Positions 26,398 through 35,263 of a stretch of 64,000 nt of DNA are shown here, in pieces. Every line of letters begins with the position of its first letter. The first letter of the stretch is position 1. Under the pieces are notes generated by a model, which was given only the letters and a program-made list of their open reading frames with translations, did no database searches and was not told the DNA's origin. The stretch is from positions 1,054,001 through 1,118,000 of the forward strand of contig NZ_LS999833.1 of the NCBI RefSeq assembly GCF_900537175.1, in the 5' to 3' direction. The position numbers and the translations under genes were made by a program. The DNA comes from Lentilitoribacter sp. Alg239-R112. Its GTDB lineage: Bacteria; Pseudomonadota; Alphaproteobacteria; Rhizobiales; Rhizobiaceae.

Positions 26398-28688
26398 TGG
26401 CCAACGAAGAATTTCTAGAACGCTTTATTCGCGAAAACCAAGCTGGACTAGATGGCGGAATTATAGCTTTAGATCACGACAAGAAAAATGTCGTATATGT
26501 CGCCCTAAATAAAAAATACCGTCTGACGGATCCCGAAGAATTTGTTCGTGCAAGTGCCTATGTATCGTTAGTGCTCGATTACGGCTACTCCCGAGAACAA
26601 ATAGAAATCGAATTCACCGTTCCGCATCGCGTACCAAATATCCATTCGGATATAGTGGTATTCAAGGATAAAGCCAAGAAAACGCCGTATATTGTCGTTG
26701 AATGTAAGCGCGAAGAGGCTAGCCAGGGTGAACTCGACCAAGCTGTTGAACAAGGCTTTGGATACGCTAATTCCTTAAAGGCTGACTTCATGTGGATGAC
26801 TTCGGGTATCCGCAACGACTATTATAAGGTCTCGGGTTTTGGTGGCACCGAACGAGTCGAAAATCGTATCGCAGATCTTCCCAAAGAAGGGAATGAAGAA
26901 GCATCGCGCGCAAAATACACCAAGGGAGGCAAAGAGGGGTTTGAGCTTGAGATTGTTGAAGAAACCGAACTTACGCGAAAGTTCAAACAAGCCCATGATG
27001 CACTGTGGGCAGGCGGAAAACGGAACCCTTCGGAGGCTTTTGATGAACTCGACAAACTGATATTCTGCAAAATTTGGGATGAAAAAACACCACGCAAGCC
27101 CGGAGAGGCTTATGATTTTCAAGTGTTTACAGATGATAAAGGCAACGCACTCAAGCAGCGCATCCAAAAACTATATGAAAAAGGCCGCGAAAGAGACGAA
27201 GAGGTCTTCAAGGAAGACATTCGCCTTTCAAACTCCGAACTTCAAACCGTAGTTGGTTACCTAGCCGGTACGGACCTTGGCAATACTGACCTCGATAGTA
27301 AAGGTCGCGCGTTTGAAACCTTCATGACTGGTTTCTTTCGAGGTGAATTTGGTCAATATTTCACCCCGCGTAACATCGTGAAATTTATCGTTGACGCTTT
27401 GCCGATCACTCATGACTCTGTTGTCATTGATACGTCATGCGGTAGCGGTGGCTTTCTGCTTCACGCACTCGATAAGGTACGCCGAGAGGCCGACAAAATG
27501 GCTGAAGATGGCTACTTTGGACCAAAATCTGTACAACACCACAAGCATTGGCACGACTTCGCCGAAAACAACCTATTTGGCATCGAAATTTCTGAGGGTA
27601 TCGCCCGCACGGCAAAGATGAATATGATCATCCATGACGATGGCCATACAAACGTTATTGCCTTCGACGGACTTGATTCAATCGGCACAATGCGTGACCG
27701 GATGAAAAACCAAGGTTTCAAACCGAACAGCTTTGACTATATCATCACGAACCCACCCTTCGGTTCTAAGGTGAAGCTGAACGAGAAGCGCTACCTCGAA
27801 GACTATGATCTTGGCTGCAAAGACATAGATTGGATCGACGCCAAGCTGAAGAACATTACCGTCAAACAGAAGAAGGTCGGCGAGAAGGATTTCATCCGTC
27901 GCAACCTCTTGGAAAAGGCGCGAGATCAGCAAACAACCGAAGTGCTGTTCATCGAACAATGCCATCGTTTCTTGAAACCGGGCGGCTATATGGCAATGGT
28001 CATACCAGATAGCATCCTGACGAATTCTAGTATGCAGTATGTGCGTGATTGGATCGAAGAACATTGGCGCATTGTCAGCGTCGTATCGCTTCCGCAATTT
28101 GCTTTTGCCGCTAATGGCGCGGGCGTGAAAAGTTCTGTTCTTTTTCTGCGCAAGCATGACGAGGCAACAACCATTGCCATTCAGCGCACCAAGGAAAAGG
28201 CGCAAGACGCAATTCATGGACGGGAAGATGGCGGCAAGGCGCTAGAAAAACTGATCAAAGAAAAGGCGGCGAAGCTGAAAAAAGGCGATACCACCATTCA
28301 ACAAACAAACCAAGAGCTTGTCGCAAAACTGGACGCATTGAAAGCCCAAGGGAATTTGACGGCGGATGCCACGCGCAAGCTGAAGGCCGAAGCGGATAAG
28401 GCGAAGAAGGCGCATGAGGCCACCGAAGCTTATAAGCTATGGAAAGCTGCAACATCGGAACAATATAATGAACAGATCGCCACGATGCGCGAAACGTTGA
28501 ACGATGAGTTCTTAGCCACAGTGAAGGCCAAGGTTACAGACTATGAAATCTTCATGGCGATTGCTGAAGACATTGGCTACGACGCGACGGCCCGCGTTAC
28601 AGCTAAAAATGAACTTGATTCTGTAGCCGCTGAGCTAGGTAAGTTTATTGAACATATCGAAAAAGGGGGACCGCGCCCTTTTGCCTAA
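26397..28688 (+). CDS. Fused nuclease-adenine methyltransferase (type I/IIB-like RM subunit)
   Basis: A 763-residue restriction-modification protein. Residues about 40-135 are a type I HsdR-N-like PD-(D/E)xK nuclease: Asp85 in NIHSDIVVF, then Glu102 and Lys104 in IVVECKRE. Residues about 270-620 form an N6-adenine methyltransferase: SAM motif VIDTSCGSGGF near 345 and the catalytic NPPFG at 452-456. A charged helical tail follows. No translocase helicase is present here or nearby, so with the adjacent specificity gene it resembles BcgI-type systems, which cut on both sides of the site, rather than classical type I. Coupled to the XRE gene. Confidence 0.85.
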   Translation: MANEEFLERFIRENQAGLDGGIIALDHDKKNVVYVALNKKYRLTDPEEFVRASAYVSLVLDYGYSREQIEIEFTVPHRVPNIHSDIVVFKDKAKKTPYIVVECKREEASQGELDQAVEQGFGYANSLKADFMWMTSGIRNDYYKVSGFGGTERVENRIADLPKEGNEEASRAKYTKGGKEGFELEIVEETELTRKFKQAHDALWAGGKRNPSEAFDELDKLIFCKIWDEKTPRKPGEAYDFQVFTDDKGNALKQRIQKLYEKGRERDEEVFKEDIRLSNSELQTVVGYLAGTDLGNTDLDSKGRAFETFMTGFFRGEFGQYFTPRNIVKFIVDALPITHDSVVIDTSCGSGGFLLHALDKVRREADKMAEDGYFGPKSVQHHKHWHDFAENNLFGIEISEGIARTAKMNMIIHDDGHTNVIAFDGLDSIGTMRDRMKNQGFKPNSFDYIITNPPFGSKVKLNEKRYLEDYDLGCKDIDWIDAKLKNITVKQKKVGEKDFIRRNLLEKARDQQTTEVLFIEQCHRFLKPGGYMAMVIPDSILTNSSMQYVRDWIEEHWRIVSVVSLPQFAFAANGAGVKSSVLFLRKHDEATTIAIQRTKEKAQDAIHGREDGGKALEKLIKEKAAKLKKGDTTIQQTNQELVAKLDALKAQGNLTADATRKLKAEADKAKKAHEATEAYKLWKAATSEQYNEQIATMRETLNDEFLATVKAKVTDYEIFMAIAEDIGYDATARVTAKNELDSVAAELGKFIEHIEKGGPRPFA

Positions 28689-28750
28689 GCCCTAGCTTAG
28701 ATGAAGAAAAATACTTCATCACAAGTTGGGGCAGACTTACCGGCAAACTG

Positions 28751-30127
28751 ATGCCTCGCCTTTACTCGCCAAGTGTTCAGGTGTTTTTTGATCGCTTGTG
28801 GCGCGCTGATGGCGCTAGGTATCTGCGAGAACTCATCGCAAATGGCGCGTATGGCGCTCTTCCACCTGGCGATAGCTACGCGCCAGACCTACCAATAAAA
28901 TTCGTTAGGTCTGCCGAATTGAAACCAAGTTTGGATATTGATCTAGATTCATGCCCACAAGTTGCGCAAGAATATTTCATCCCAAAAGCTCGTGCTCGCA
29001 AGGACGACATTCTGCTTGCTGTTAAGGGGGCAACAATCGCGTCCAAAAAGTCAGTCGCGCATGTTAAGGAAGACATCGGCGACGCGATTGTGAACGGTTC
29101 CATTTTTCGTATGCAGGCAAAGGAAGGCGTGAATGCTCGCTTCTTAGCAGTAGCTCTTTCAACGGAATTTGCAAAACGCCAGATGAAGCTTGCACTCGTG
29201 GCAAACAATGGCGTCGACTATCTGGACAAATCGCTCATACATAAGCTTGTCATACCGACGCCTGAAATTGGGAAGCAAGATCTGATTGTAGCCCGCTACG
29301 ATGTAGCCACCCAAAAAAGCTATGAGTACACCCGAAAAGCCGAAGCATTGCTTGCCTCTATCGATGACTACTTACTTTCTGAACTTGGTATCGTGCTTCC
29401 GCTAAAACCGGATAACACAATCGCCAATCGTATGTTCCGAACAAACGCCCATGCACTTGGTGGATGGCGATTTGATCCACTTTTCCATTCATTCAAGCTT
29501 TGGCATGCAATTGAGGCATCGCCCACACCCAGCGCGAATCTTGGCGTCCATTGTAGGTTGGTGAAATCTGGTTTTGCAGCCGGTGGTGGCGTGCAACTTC
29601 ACGACGACGACGGGATTATTCAGATTCGACCGACCAATATAGGTTCAGATCGTCAATTAAAATTTGATCGCAATATTTATCTTGATCGAAGCATTTTAAC
29701 CAAACAACCAACTGACGTTCTTCAAAGAAGAGAAGTGCTTTTCAACAACACGAACAGCCAAGAGCAAGTCGGCAAGACGGTGTTTTTTGACATCGATGGT
29801 GCCTTCGTATGCTCCAACCATATTACGCGCATCGCGACCAACGAAGCAGAACTGGTACCGGAATACCTAGCCGCCGTTCTGAACACCTATCAGCGCTTGA
29901 AGGTTTTCTACAGCATTTGTACGAATTGGAACAACCAATCCGGCGTCAATGTTGATCTACTGCGTAAGCTTACGATACCTTTCCCTTCAATTAAAAAGCA
30001 ACAGATAATAGCGGATGAGATCGGCAAAACCTTCAATCAAGCCAATTCCTTACGCCAAGAAGCAAATCATACATTGGAGAAAGCTAAGGCAGAAATTGAG
30101 GCAATCTTGTTGGGGGATGCAGCATGA
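28751..30127 (+). CDS. Specificity subunit (HsdS-like) of the RM system
   Basis: A 458-residue protein with two target-recognition halves separated by helices. The first half shows KARARKDDILLAVKGATI and ALSTEFAKRQM, then the helix around VARYDVATQKSYEYTRKAEALL. The second half has VLFNNTNSQEQVGKTVF, YLAAVLNTYQRL and the closing helix QQIIADEIGKTFNQANSLRQ. It confers sequence recognition on the methyltransferase-nuclease. It begins 62 bases after that gene, and its last four bases overlap the next gene (ATGA). The N-terminal 60 residues are atypical. Target sequence cannot be read. Confidence 0.8.
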   Translation: MPRLYSPSVQVFFDRLWRADGARYLRELIANGAYGALPPGDSYAPDLPIKFVRSAELKPSLDIDLDSCPQVAQEYFIPKARARKDDILLAVKGATIASKKSVAHVKEDIGDAIVNGSIFRMQAKEGVNARFLAVALSTEFAKRQMKLALVANNGVDYLDKSLIHKLVIPTPEIGKQDLIVARYDVATQKSYEYTRKAEALLASIDDYLLSELGIVLPLKPDNTIANRMFRTNAHALGGWRFDPLFHSFKLWHAIEASPTPSANLGVHCRLVKSGFAAGGGVQLHDDDGIIQIRPTNIGSDRQLKFDRNIYLDRSILTKQPTDVLQRREVLFNNTNSQEQVGKTVFFDIDGAFVCSNHITRIATNEAELVPEYLAAVLNTYQRLKVFYSICTNWNNQSGVNVDLLRKLTIPFPSIKKQQIIADEIGKTFNQANSLRQEANHTLEKAKAEIEAILLGDAA

Positions 30128-31635
30128 GCACAGTTTTCAACGGCGCGTTCGCCCCATCCATTGGTGGATTTCTAACAGTGCGCGGATATGCTCGTCTCTC
30201 GGATATCGCTAAGTGCTCCTTCGCCGACGAGGCATACCAAAGAGAGCTAAAGAGTGAACATGTAGAAGATATCGCTCATTTTTATGATGAAGGCGAATAT
30301 CTATTTTTCCCAGAGGTCATTCTTTCAGCAAAGCTGGAGATCATTTACGATGATGCGATTTATAATCAAATTGCGGGTGTCGGTAACTTGGGCACTCTTC
30401 AATCATTATTAGATGGGGCCACGTTTGAGTCTAATCTGAACGGACTCAAAATTAGACCTTATAAAAAAGAAAAGTCTGGTATCCAACGTTTTTCTGTTAC
30501 TGTGCCTGATGATGAGAAACCTCTTAGGCGAATTGATGGGAACCATAGGTTAACCGCCTATGAACGCCTAAATGACAATAAATATGATAGTTATGTTGCA
30601 CCTTTCTGCATAATCTTGCTCGATGAAAGGGACGCAGCAAGGAATGAAAAAGCGTTATTTCATAACATTAACTCAAAAGCTTTGCCTCTCACATCTGAGG
30701 AAGCACTTGCTGGTATCATTGACGATACAAAAGGATTCCCAGACAGCGAATTAAATGATCGATTTGGATCAGAATATCTTCAATGCCGTCAACTTTCAAA
30801 ACAGTTAGATTTTACCTACTTGCCAAATATCAAAAATGTCTTTGGCAAGATCGAAGGGCAAGATGAATGTGCCCGGTCGGTGCTGATCCAGTCCTTGCAA
30901 GACGTACGCAAACAAATTGGCACGAAAATGTCGTTAGACATCGAAGCGATTTTCGAATCTATCAAACGCATCAATGATACGTATGGCGACAAACGATTGC
31001 AGGCGTCTACCGCGCAAGGACTTTTCGCTGCTTTTCTGTTTTTCCAACTGAATGAAGATCGATCACGTGGCAACTATGAGCAGTTCACCAATTGGGTATT
31101 ACGGACGCATCAATATGAATTGCGATCCATCAATACCGAAGACCTGATCAAGATTTTCGGTAAGATTGCTCAATCGCGCAAACGGCAGGTGTTTGTATCG
31201 ATGCAGTTCACCGAAGACACAAAGCCTAATTTCGAGGCAATAAAAAATGCCGTGGACGATCTCAACAAGACTCATGAGCTCGATATCGAAATTAGGCCAA
31301 TTCGCATCGATCAATTCGATACCGGATTTTCCTATGAGATCAACGCGGAAGTGTTGCGTCTGATCGAGGATTCCGGCCTGCTCATTGCGGACCTGACCCA
31401 TGGCAACAAGAACGTTTATCAGGAAATTGGTTACCTAATGGGATTGAACCAAGGCAAAGGCCTTGGCCACGAGAACTTCCTCTTAGTCCACAATGGTTCA
31501 ATTGGCGACGTCCAGAAGGACATCGGCTTCAACATTGCTGGCATAAAACAATTGCGTCGTGATGACACGAACGCACTTCGCGAGGCTATAAAAGAACAAG
31601 TAGCCAAGTTTTATGGATTGGCTGATCATGAATAA
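30124..31635 (+). CDS. DGxHR-domain protein with TIR/deoxyribosyltransferase-like C-terminus
   Basis: A 503-residue two-part protein. The N-terminal 340 residues resemble DndB/DGQHR proteins: VEDIAHFYDEGEYLFFPEVI, the signature IDGNHRLTAYERL (DGNHR at 138-142), and FHNINSKALPLTSEE. The C-terminal 150 residues begin VFVSMQFTED and contain SGLLIADLTHGNKNVYQEIGY, the pattern of TIR-like and nucleoside 2-deoxyribosyltransferase-like domains that act on nucleotides or NAD in defence. It overlaps the specificity gene by four bases, so it belongs to the RM operon. It may be a backup effector or a modification sensor. That role is inferred. Confidence 0.7.
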   Translation: MSTVFNGAFAPSIGGFLTVRGYARLSDIAKCSFADEAYQRELKSEHVEDIAHFYDEGEYLFFPEVILSAKLEIIYDDAIYNQIAGVGNLGTLQSLLDGATFESNLNGLKIRPYKKEKSGIQRFSVTVPDDEKPLRRIDGNHRLTAYERLNDNKYDSYVAPFCIILLDERDAARNEKALFHNINSKALPLTSEEALAGIIDDTKGFPDSELNDRFGSEYLQCRQLSKQLDFTYLPNIKNVFGKIEGQDECARSVLIQSLQDVRKQIGTKMSLDIEAIFESIKRINDTYGDKRLQASTAQGLFAAFLFFQLNEDRSRGNYEQFTNWVLRTHQYELRSINTEDLIKIFGKIAQSRKRQVFVSMQFTEDTKPNFEAIKNAVDDLNKTHELDIEIRPIRIDQFDTGFSYEINAEVLRLIEDSGLLIADLTHGNKNVYQEIGYLMGLNQGKGLGHENFLLVHNGSIGDVQKDIGFNIAGIKQLRRDDTNALREAIKEQVAKFYGLADHE

Positions 31636-32695
31636 CAAAGACGCGACTAAGATAGAAAAATTCTTCTGCAATGACTGTGGGCAGAAAACTCGACATTTCA
31701 TCCGTTCGGAGCATTCAACTACATCGCATGATGAATATGAGGTGGTCAGTTCAACGCAAAGGCTTTTAATCATCGAGTGTTGCGGGTGCGAACACCTGGC
31801 ACTGGTCAAAAAAACTCATTTTTCTGAAGATGTGGAATATTCTTATCATCCAGTCACCCGAGAAGAAATAATTGAACCTATTTGGCAAGAAACTATTTAT
31901 CCTCCCGTCACCTATCGTAGACCACCGCCTTGGTTTGAGGACTTACCGGACGATACATTAAGGGAAATTTCCGAGGAGATTTATAAATCGTTACAATCTG
32001 AATCGCTTTATCTGGCCACTTTCGGATCAAGAACACTTATTGACCGACTCATTGTCTTAACCGTAGGCGATCAAGGGAACTTTCGAAATGGACTTCGCAA
32101 ACTAGAAGACGAAGGTATGTTATCAGTGCACGAAAGTGACATTCTCAAACCGGTTTTAGAAGCGGGAAATGCTGCGGCCCATCGTGGTTGGTCACCAAAT
32201 AAAGATCAAATTGAGATAATTTTGAATACCGTTGAAAACCTCATACTGCGGTTGCTTGTTCTTCCCAAACTCTCAGAAGAGCTAGATGACGCCGTACCAA
32301 GTCGCAACGGTAAGGCAAAATCGAAGCCGAAAAAGCCATACGTAACCATTGAAAAAAAGATCAACGCAGCGCCCATTAGCCTTCGCACCGTTTATGACGC
32401 ATTAGCAGAGAAGTTAAGAACACTAGGTGCTGATGTGACTGTTCATCCAAAAAAGCACTATATGGCATTTAGAAGAAAACGAAATTTTGCATCCGTTCAA
32501 ATTTATAATCAAAATCACGTACTCAAGGTTTATCTGAGTCTTGACCCAGATGAAGTAGAAATTGATGGTTCATTTATGCGTGATGTCAGAAAGATTGGCC
32601 ACTTTGGAACAGGCAACTTGGAAATTACAATAAAATCCAAAAAAGACATAGACAAAGTTTATGACCTCCTAGAAGCAAGTTACGCCGCTTCTTAA
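31628..32695 (+). CDS. DUF4145-DUF5655 two-domain protein
   Basis: A 355-residue protein. The N-terminus has a zinc-finger-like pair (FCNDCGQKTRH and ECCGCEH). A helical DUF4145 domain follows, with FGSRTLIDRLIVLTVGD, GLRKLEDEGML and AGNAAAHRGW, a HEPN-related fold with a conserved Arg/His pair. After a basic linker comes a C-terminal domain that looks like DUF5655 (FRRKRNFASVQIYNQNHVLK to FGTGNLEITIKSKKDIDKVY). The ATG at 31628 overlaps the previous stop by eight bases. It is the last gene of the defence operon and ends just before the 21-bp repeat at the island edge. Function unknown. Confidence 0.7.
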   Translation: MNNKDATKIEKFFCNDCGQKTRHFIRSEHSTTSHDEYEVVSSTQRLLIIECCGCEHLALVKKTHFSEDVEYSYHPVTREEIIEPIWQETIYPPVTYRRPPPWFEDLPDDTLREISEEIYKSLQSESLYLATFGSRTLIDRLIVLTVGDQGNFRNGLRKLEDEGMLSVHESDILKPVLEAGNAAAHRGWSPNKDQIEIILNTVENLILRLLVLPKLSEELDDAVPSRNGKAKSKPKKPYVTIEKKINAAPISLRTVYDALAEKLRTLGADVTVHPKKHYMAFRRKRNFASVQIYNQNHVLKVYLSLDPDEVEIDGSFMRDVRKIGHFGTGNLEITIKSKKDIDKVYDLLEASYAAS

Positions 32696-32717
32696 AAATT
32701 GAAAGTTGGAAGAAAGT

Positions 32718-32738
32718 GTGCTGCCCCGGTGCTGCCCA
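32718..32738. repeat. 21-bp direct repeat, right copy (island B end)
   Basis: Exact copy of 20207-20227, built of two GTGCTGCCC units, 47 bases from the tRNA 3' end. Confidence 0.7.
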
Positions 32739-32784
32739 CAGGTTTTTACAAGAAACATAAAAAAATCTAACCCATTGAAAACAT

Positions 32785-32861
<77 letters not shown>

Positions 32862-33038
32862 ATTTGTGTTGATATATTTTAGCAACAAAGATTACATAAC
32901 CGAACAAACGATACTCATCAATCGTGATTTTGATTATTTTTGCTTTGGTAGCCAAATTCGATCGTTTATTAATGCTGAAGTAAAAAATGACCCAATAATG
33001 GGCCATCTTTCCAATCTAGGTCATGTATTCAGATTGGC

Positions 33039-33581
33039 TTAGTAACTGTACCCGACACCACTTTCGATAGCGCGTGCAAGAGACACCTCCGGCCAGCGCC
33101 CCTCGCCGCCACGTTTTCTGATTTCCGCAAGTTGCATTTTAGCGCCAATCTTATCCCCACTCTCAACAAGCCCCTGCCCCATATAAGATCTTGCAAGTAA
33201 GTTGTTAGGATCTGCCGCTAGCGCTTCTTTGTAGTAGCTCATACCAAGTTCGATATTGCCAGCCTTGCGGTTTGTAAAACCATAATATGTTAATACGCGC
33301 GTATCTTTCTGGTCGCTCATAGCTGCTAGTACGGTTAGCGCTTGCGCGTAACGCCCAGCATAGGCCAATTCACGAACAGCATCGTAGCGAATATGATCTG
33401 TTAAAAGGTCACTTTTTGCATCAAGGCATGATTTAGTTTCCTTATGCCAAACTTTACCGTCTTTACATTTCTTAGATGTTTTTGTCTTTGCAGGCGGTGA
33501 ATCATTGCTGGAATCTGAGCCGGCAGCAAACGCTGCGGATGGGATAGATAATACAAGGGCAAGTACAAGCGTTTTAATCAT
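33039..33581 (-). CDS. Exported TPR-repeat protein
   Basis: A 180-residue periplasmic protein. It has a signal peptide (MIKTLVLALVLSIPSAAFAA), then a Cys pair in SKKCKDGKVWHKETKSCLD that probably forms a disulfide, then two to three tetratricopeptide repeats (YAQALTVLAAM, YYGFTNRKAGNIELGMSYY, ALAADPNNLLARSYMGQGLV). TPR proteins scaffold protein contacts; the partner is unknown. It is divergent from the ECF sigma gene, with about 236 bases between them holding both promoters, and may belong to that sigma factor's regulon. Confidence 0.8.
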   Translation of the reverse strand: MIKTLVLALVLSIPSAAFAAGSDSSNDSPPAKTKTSKKCKDGKVWHKETKSCLDAKSDLLTDHIRYDAVRELAYAGRYAQALTVLAAMSDQKDTRVLTYYGFTNRKAGNIELGMSYYKEALAADPNNLLARSYMGQGLVESGDKIGAKMQLAEIRKRGGEGRWPEVSLARAIESGVGYSY

Positions 33582-33817
33582 AACCGTTTCCTTTAAGTTT
33601 GCTTATCTATTCGACTTCATAAATAAACTCGATAGCCGTAAGATTAGCTTTTTCAATATTCATTACGATAGAGTTACGTTGCAGGATCGATATTTATTCG
33701 ATAAAAAATGAAAATACTAAATTTGGCAAATTGTGGTTATGTATTGAATAAACTACACCATTGGTGCGTATGTAATATAACAACGTCTTTAATGAGGACA
33801 GTATTTCGAGGCTCTGC

Positions 33818-34333
33818 GTGAAACCAAATCAGTTCAAAACAGAGTTGATTGCACTTCTTCCAAGGTTAAAGCGTTATGCTTTGACACTTACTCGTGCGAC
33901 TGGAGATGCCGACGACTTATTGCAGGACACCTGCACGCAGGCTCTTGCAAATTGGAAAAAGTACGACCCATCACAACCTTTGGATAGATGGGCATTTACA
34001 ATCATGAGAAATGGTTGGTTCAGTGAACAGCGCAAACGAAAAGTTAGAATGGGAAGTGGCCAAACGCCGATAGAAGACATGCATGACTTATCTGACAACC
34101 ACAATGCAGATGAACATTTATATGCAAACCAGGTCGGTAATGTTGTCCAAAAACTACCGGCAGATTTATCGAGCACATTATTGCTCGTGGCGAAAGAAGG
34201 CTATTCCTACAAAGAAGCAGCACAGGCACTTGATGTGCCAGTTGGAACAATTATGAGCAGAATACATCGCGCACGCCAGATGGTCAGTCAGTCCCTTAAT
34301 CGGGGCTCCGAGCGAGGAGATAAACATGAGTAA
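33818..34333 (+). CDS. ECF-type RNA polymerase sigma factor
   Basis: A 171-residue sigma-70 family factor of the extracytoplasmic type. Region 2 reads LLPRLKRYALTLTRATGDADDLLQDTCTQ, with the DADDLLQDT core-binding helix. Region 4 reads LLVAKEGYSYKEAAQALD and VPVGTIMSRIHRARQ, recognising the -35 element. It starts at a GTG at 33818, with no good ATG near. The anti-sigma gene overlaps by eight bases, the classic co-regulated pair. It likely responds to envelope or oxidative stress; the signal cannot be read here. Confidence 0.92.
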   Translation: MKPNQFKTELIALLPRLKRYALTLTRATGDADDLLQDTCTQALANWKKYDPSQPLDRWAFTIMRNGWFSEQRKRKVRMGSGQTPIEDMHDLSDNHNADEHLYANQVGNVVQKLPADLSSTLLLVAKEGYSYKEAAQALDVPVGTIMSRIHRARQMVSQSLNRGSERGDKHE

Positions 34334-35111
34334 AGATTATACCAAGCTCAGCGCCTATATTGACGGCGAACTCACGCCAGAAGAAGTGATCGAAATACAA
34401 TCCCTACTTGGCAGTGATTCAGATTTCGCAAACGAATTGAAGTTCCTTGAAGCGGCCGACCTTGCTGCAAACTCAGACTTTGATGAGATGCTCAACGAAC
34501 CGATATCACCAAACCTCATTGCACAAATTCAAGCAACTGAATTAGGACCATCCGTACCAGTCGCTGCAAATTCCAATTTCAAATGGAGATCCATGGCTGC
34601 GGCGGCGCTTTTCATGCTCGTTGGCGGGGTCGGCGGATATGTTATTAATGAACAAACCGCACCTGATGTACAAATCGCTGCGTCCAAAAACTGGTTAGAA
34701 TATGTGGCCGGATATCATGGCATTTATGCCGGGCAAAAACGCCACCTTGTTGAAGTCGCCGCAAGTGAAAGCGAACATATCAAAAACTGGCTTAGCAAAA
34801 CCACCAATGTCGGGTTTTCAATTCCAGACCTGTCTCAACATGGTTTGGAATTTCGTGGCGCAAGATTACTGGCCGTCAAATCTCAGCCTGTTGCACAATT
34901 GATGTTTACAGATAAAAACGGTGCCGTTGTTGCAATTTGTTTTAAGCAAGGTGCAAATGGTGCGATGGGCTCTGAGGTTTTTGAAGAAAATCAGATCGAT
35001 GATTTTGATATTATCTCTTGGAATGAGCGCTCTGCTAACTTTCTTGTCATCGGCGATGCGGAACAAAACCAATTGAAAGATATTGCAGACACAGTTCGGT
35101 TGAGCATATAA
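34326..35111 (+). CDS. Membrane-bound anti-sigma factor
   Basis: A 261-residue protein. The N-terminal cytoplasmic part (KLSAYIDGELTPEEVIEIQSLL) is the short anti-sigma helix bundle seen in FecR/RskA-like partners, without the zinc HxxxCxxC motif. One transmembrane segment follows (MAAAALFMLVGGVGGYVI, about residues 90-108), then a periplasmic domain of about 150 residues with LVEVAASESEHIKNWLSK and GARLLAVKSQPVAQLMF. It should hold the adjacent sigma factor at the membrane until a periplasmic signal is sensed. Overlaps the sigma gene by eight bases. Confidence 0.9.
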   Translation: MSKDYTKLSAYIDGELTPEEVIEIQSLLGSDSDFANELKFLEAADLAANSDFDEMLNEPISPNLIAQIQATELGPSVPVAANSNFKWRSMAAAALFMLVGGVGGYVINEQTAPDVQIAASKNWLEYVAGYHGIYAGQKRHLVEVAASESEHIKNWLSKTTNVGFSIPDLSQHGLEFRGARLLAVKSQPVAQLMFTDKNGAVVAICFKQGANGAMGSEVFEENQIDDFDIISWNERSANFLVIGDAEQNQLKDIADTVRLSI

Positions 35112-35173
35112 ATCTTGAAACAATACGCTGAGAAAATTTAAGTGCCAGCATAACGTATTCACTTAAACAAAAA

Positions 35174-35200
35174 CGACTGCCCAAATAAATCAGGCAGTCG
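35174..35200 (-). terminator. Intrinsic terminator after suyAB
   Basis: CGACTGCC and GGCAGTCG form an 8-bp stem with an 11-base loop. On the minus strand it is followed by TTTTTGTTTAAG, as expected for a rho-independent terminator of the leftward suyAB operon. Confidence 0.75.
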
Positions 35201-35263
35201 ATATTCATCATAGGCAGACAGCGAAACCACGATCACAAGTGTGGAGCTGCTGCTCGATTGCGA

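Noticed and set aside
27678..28217. 179-codon minus-strand frame opposite the methyltransferase
   Set aside because: Shadow of the NPPFG-containing region; no recognisable protein features.
26397..30127. Classical type I RM with hsdR
   Set aside because: No helicase/translocase gene is present in the island, and the nuclease domain is fused to the methyltransferase.
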